Source: Thiodiazotropha sp040506975 (lineage in GTDB: Bacteria; Pseudomonadota; Gammaproteobacteria; Chromatiales; Chromatiaceae). Taken from it: a stretch of DNA of 64,000 nucleotides. Where the stretch lies: positions 2,790,001 through 2,854,000 of the forward strand of contig OZ242974.1 of assembly GCA_965211775.1 (NCBI GenBank). The letters are read 5' to 3'. The position numbers and the translations under genes are program-made. The notes beneath the pieces are model-generated. The model was not told where the DNA came from. It ran no database searches and saw nothing but the letters and a program-made list of their open reading frames with translations. Shown here one piece after another: positions 61,639 to 64,000 of the stretch (position 1 is the stretch's first letter; the number at the start of each line of letters is the position of its first letter).

Positions 61639-64000
61639 ATGATGAATATGACTCAGAACGGCAAAACAGCGTCCGATAACGGATTCACTCAAATTACTTG
61701 GTTGGTGCTGATGCTGGCTGTGATTTACAGCGGGTTATTCAGCAGTCCTGCATCAGCGGTATCCACTGATTACGACCATTTCTCCACAGGGTTTCCGCTC
61801 ACCGGCGAGCATCGCAATGTGGAGTGTGACCAATGCCACGACACAGGACAGTTCGCTGGAACCCCCGTATTGTGTAACGGGTGCCATAACGATACCGATG
61901 CCGCAGGCAAGTCGATGGATCACATTCGCAGCGATGACCAGTGCGACGACTGCCATACCACGGTCGGTTGGCATGTGGCCCGCTTTGATCACGGCAGCAT
62001 TTCCGGTGACTGTTTTGCCTGCCACAACGGCAGTGCCGCTCAGGGCAAGGGAAGTGATCATATCCTGTCGGGCAATACCTGCGAATTCTGCCATTCAACC
62101 TTCAGCTGGGCGAGGGTCAGTCATGTAGACCACACCCAGGTGACCGGTACCTGTGAAAGCTGCCACAACGGCGATATCGCGGCGGGCAAGCATGCCAGCC
62201 ATATCGCCACCAACGATCCGTGCGATACCTGTCATATCACCCAAAGCTGGCTGCTGGTCTTCTTCGACCACTCGGATGTGGTCAGCGGCACCTGTGAGAC
62301 CTGCCACAACGGGGTCAGTGCTACCGGTAAATCCGCGTCCCATATCGTCACCTTTGAGCCCTGCGACCTTTGCCACACCACCAATGGCTGGCAGGTTGCC
62401 AACTTCTCCCACGCCGGCATCGGCGACAACTGTGCGACCTGCCACAACGGTGTCAGTGCCACCGGTAAGAATGTCGGCCACCTGAATACGACCGCACCCT
62501 GTGAGCTCTGCCATACCTCAACCAACTCCTGGTTGGTCGTCAATTTCATCCATGGGGAGGAGGCATTCGGACAGTGCTCGACCTGTCATGACGGTGTTAC
62601 ACAGCCGGGCAAGCATGCGCAACATATCCAGACTACTGCGGAATGCGACCGCTGCCATACTTCGACCGAGTCCTGGGATCAGGTCGGCTTCGATCACAGT
62701 GAAGTAGCGCCGGGAACCTGTGCCTCCTGTCATGATGGCGTGCAGGCGCCCGGCAAGCACGCCACCCATATCCAGACAACCGAGCAGTGCGATACCTGTC
62801 ATAACTCCACAAACGACTGGGCCAACACCAGTTTCGATCACTCCGGTGTCGAGACTGCGGGTCTCTGTTCGAGCTGTCACGATGGAATTACCGCCACCGG
62901 CAAGCATGCCGCCCATATCCAGACCACTGAACAGTGTGATACCTGTCATGGCTCGACCAATGCCTGGAATGTGGTTACTTTCAATCACCCGGCGGATGTG
63001 GCTGGTCGCTGTTCAACCTGCCATAACGGTATTCAGGCCACCGGCAAACATGGCAACCATCTGCAGACCAACGGGGAGTGCGATACCTGCCATGTCATTA
63101 CCGCATGGAATGTATCCAACTTTGATCATAGCGGTATTACCAGCGGCTGCGAGTCCTGCCATGACGGTGTGATTGCAACCGGTAAGCATGGCAGCCATAT
63201 CCCCACCACTTCCTCCTGCGAGGCCTGTCACTCTACCAATGACTGGACCCTCGACAACTTTTCTCACGCGGGTGTCTCTGGCACGTGTGAATCCTGCCAT
63301 GATGGCAATATCGCCACCGGCAAGCATGGCAATCATATCCCCACCAACACGTCCTGCGACAATTGCCACAACACCACCGGCTGGGCGATCAACAACTTCA
63401 ACCACGAAGGTGTGACCGGCAGCTGCCAGTCCTGTCACGACGGTGTGCTCGCCACCGGCAAGCACGATGCCCATGTGGCTACCACCGCGGCCTGCGAGGG
63501 CTGTCATACCTCGACCACCAGTTGGGCGGAGATCAATTTCGACCACTCGATCGTCACCGGCGCCTGCGAAAGCTGTCATGACGGCGTCATTGCCACAGGT
63601 AAATCGGCGGATCATGTCGAGACTACGGCTGCATGTGACAACTGTCATATCTCGAATGAGACCTGGACCAGTGTCAGATTCGACCACAGCGGCATTACCA
63701 GCGGATGCGAAAGCTGCCACAATAATGTGGATGCGATCGGTAAACCCGATACCCATATTCCGACCACCGAGCCTTGCGAAAACTGCCATAATACGGTGAC
63801 CTGGAGCACCGGCAGATTCGATCATGCCAATGTGGCCGGCGCCTGCTCAAGCTGTCACGACGGTACCACCGCCACCGGTAAACCGGCGCAGCATATCCTT
63901 ACCGATGCCCAGTGCGACAGCTGTCATACCTCGACCATCAACTGGACACTGATCAGCTTCAATCATGACAATTTCCAGGTGAGCGGAAGATGTTCCGACT
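61639..64000 (+). CDS. Giant repetitive multihaem cytochrome c (partial, runs off the window)
   Basis: 787 codons are visible and the frame is open at the window end. The N-terminus (MMNMTQNGKT) precedes a hydrophobic signal helix (WLVLMLAVIYSGLFSSPASA). The first module (FSTGFPLTGEHRNVECDQCH) looks like the 21-haem neighbour. Then a regular pattern of about 46-48 residues with two haems repeats: CDTCH-x-ST-x2-W-x4-F-DH-x5-G-x-CESCHDG-x2-ATGKH-x2-HI-x-TT. I count 31 complete CXXCH motifs plus a 32nd beginning, about one per 25 residues. The FDH and GKH histidines could be distal haem ligands. It is probably an extended conduit or surface-exposed protein. Confidence 0.9.
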   Translation, partial: MMNMTQNGKTASDNGFTQITWLVLMLAVIYSGLFSSPASAVSTDYDHFSTGFPLTGEHRNVECDQCHDTGQFAGTPVLCNGCHNDTDAAGKSMDHIRSDDQCDDCHTTVGWHVARFDHGSISGDCFACHNGSAAQGKGSDHILSGNTCEFCHSTFSWARVSHVDHTQVTGTCESCHNGDIAAGKHASHIATNDPCDTCHITQSWLLVFFDHSDVVSGTCETCHNGVSATGKSASHIVTFEPCDLCHTTNGWQVANFSHAGIGDNCATCHNGVSATGKNVGHLNTTAPCELCHTSTNSWLVVNFIHGEEAFGQCSTCHDGVTQPGKHAQHIQTTAECDRCHTSTESWDQVGFDHSEVAPGTCASCHDGVQAPGKHATHIQTTEQCDTCHNSTNDWANTSFDHSGVETAGLCSSCHDGITATGKHAAHIQTTEQCDTCHGSTNAWNVVTFNHPADVAGRCSTCHNGIQATGKHGNHLQTNGECDTCHVITAWNVSNFDHSGITSGCESCHDGVIATGKHGSHIPTTSSCEACHSTNDWTLDNFSHAGVSGTCESCHDGNIATGKHGNHIPTNTSCDNCHNTTGWAINNFNHEGVTGSCQSCHDGVLATGKHDAHVATTAACEGCHTSTTSWAEINFDHSIVTGACESCHDGVIATGKSADHVETTAACDNCHISNETWTSVRFDHSGITSGCESCHNNVDAIGKPDTHIPTTEPCENCHNTVTWSTGRFDHANVAGACSSCHDGTTATGKPAQHILTDAQCDSCHTSTINWTLISFNHDNFQVSGRCSD

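Noticed and set aside
63013..63825. 270-codon minus-strand frame opposite the giant cytochrome
   Set aside because: Arises from the repetitive haem-repeat sequence; low-complexity composition.
62100..64000. CRISPR-like or satellite DNA repeats
   Set aside because: The periodicity is at protein level (CXXCH modules) with varying codons, in one long open frame.

Overview
The window looks like a chromosomal segment of a gammaproteobacterium. The evidence is the gene order trpB-trpA-accD-folC-SPOR protein, aspS-nudB, ftsK-lolA-rarA, pomA-pomB, and an abundance of c-type cytochromes and complex iron-sulfur molybdoenzyme components. A sulfur-oxidising or otherwise respiratory, possibly host-associated lineage (of the Sedimenticola/Thiodiazotropha type) is an inference from the redox gene content and the heavy insertion-sequence load; nothing in the sequence proves it.

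Layout. 0-5 kb: tryptophan synthase, acetyl-CoA carboxylase beta, FolC, a SPOR protein and a GspC-like protein. 5-8.7 kb: a 27-bp tandem repeat, a DUF971-MoaD-like fusion, an SDR oxidoreductase and the sodium-type flagellar stator pomAB, then a PilZ gene split by an IS1595-family element. 10.6-20 kb: fmdB-like, DUF502, aspS, nudB, two monohaem cytochromes c, a UbiE-like methyltransferase, and a membrane redox operon (small Tat protein, four-cluster ferredoxin, NrfD, tetrahaem cytochrome). 20.5-27.5 kb: yjbQ, two inverted IS1380-family elements flanking a truncated HAF-repeat gene, and a lipocalin gene cut by IS1595 copy 2. 27.5-34 kb: trxB, a frameshifted alanine dehydrogenase, ftsK, lolA, rarA. 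34-36 kb: two exported proteins of unknown role behind a CRP-type operator. 36-48.3 kb: a decaying tad (Flp pilus) locus hit by IS5, IS1595, IS4 and a further IS1595 copy, with a frameshifted cpaB. 49.4-56.8 kb: a six-gene molybdopterin oxidoreductase operon with a nine-haem OTR-like cytochrome and a cytochrome b. 58-64 kb: a multihaem electron-transfer module with a truncated ferredoxin/FAD protein, a cytochrome-b-like membrane protein with an in-frame stop, a 21-haem cytochrome, and a giant repetitive cytochrome with at least 31 haem motifs that runs off the end of the window.

How it fits together. The core biosynthetic and division genes are intact. The accessory genes fall into two groups. 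The first is respiratory: the NrfD complex, the Mo oxidoreductase operon and the multihaem module, all suited to moving electrons between the quinone pool, the periplasm and possibly the cell surface. The second is surface and motility: pomAB with PilZ, and the tad pili. Many accessory genes are broken. Five nearly identical 1029-bp IS1595-family copies, two IS1380, one IS5, one IS4 and an IS200 remnant account for most of the damage. Three IS1595 copies have perfect 8-bp target duplications, and the interrupted genes can be rejoined on paper. Two copies (48.3 and 57.0 kb) have none and sit between unrelated or truncated genes, so they probably mark recombination breakpoints on either side of the molybdoenzyme cluster.
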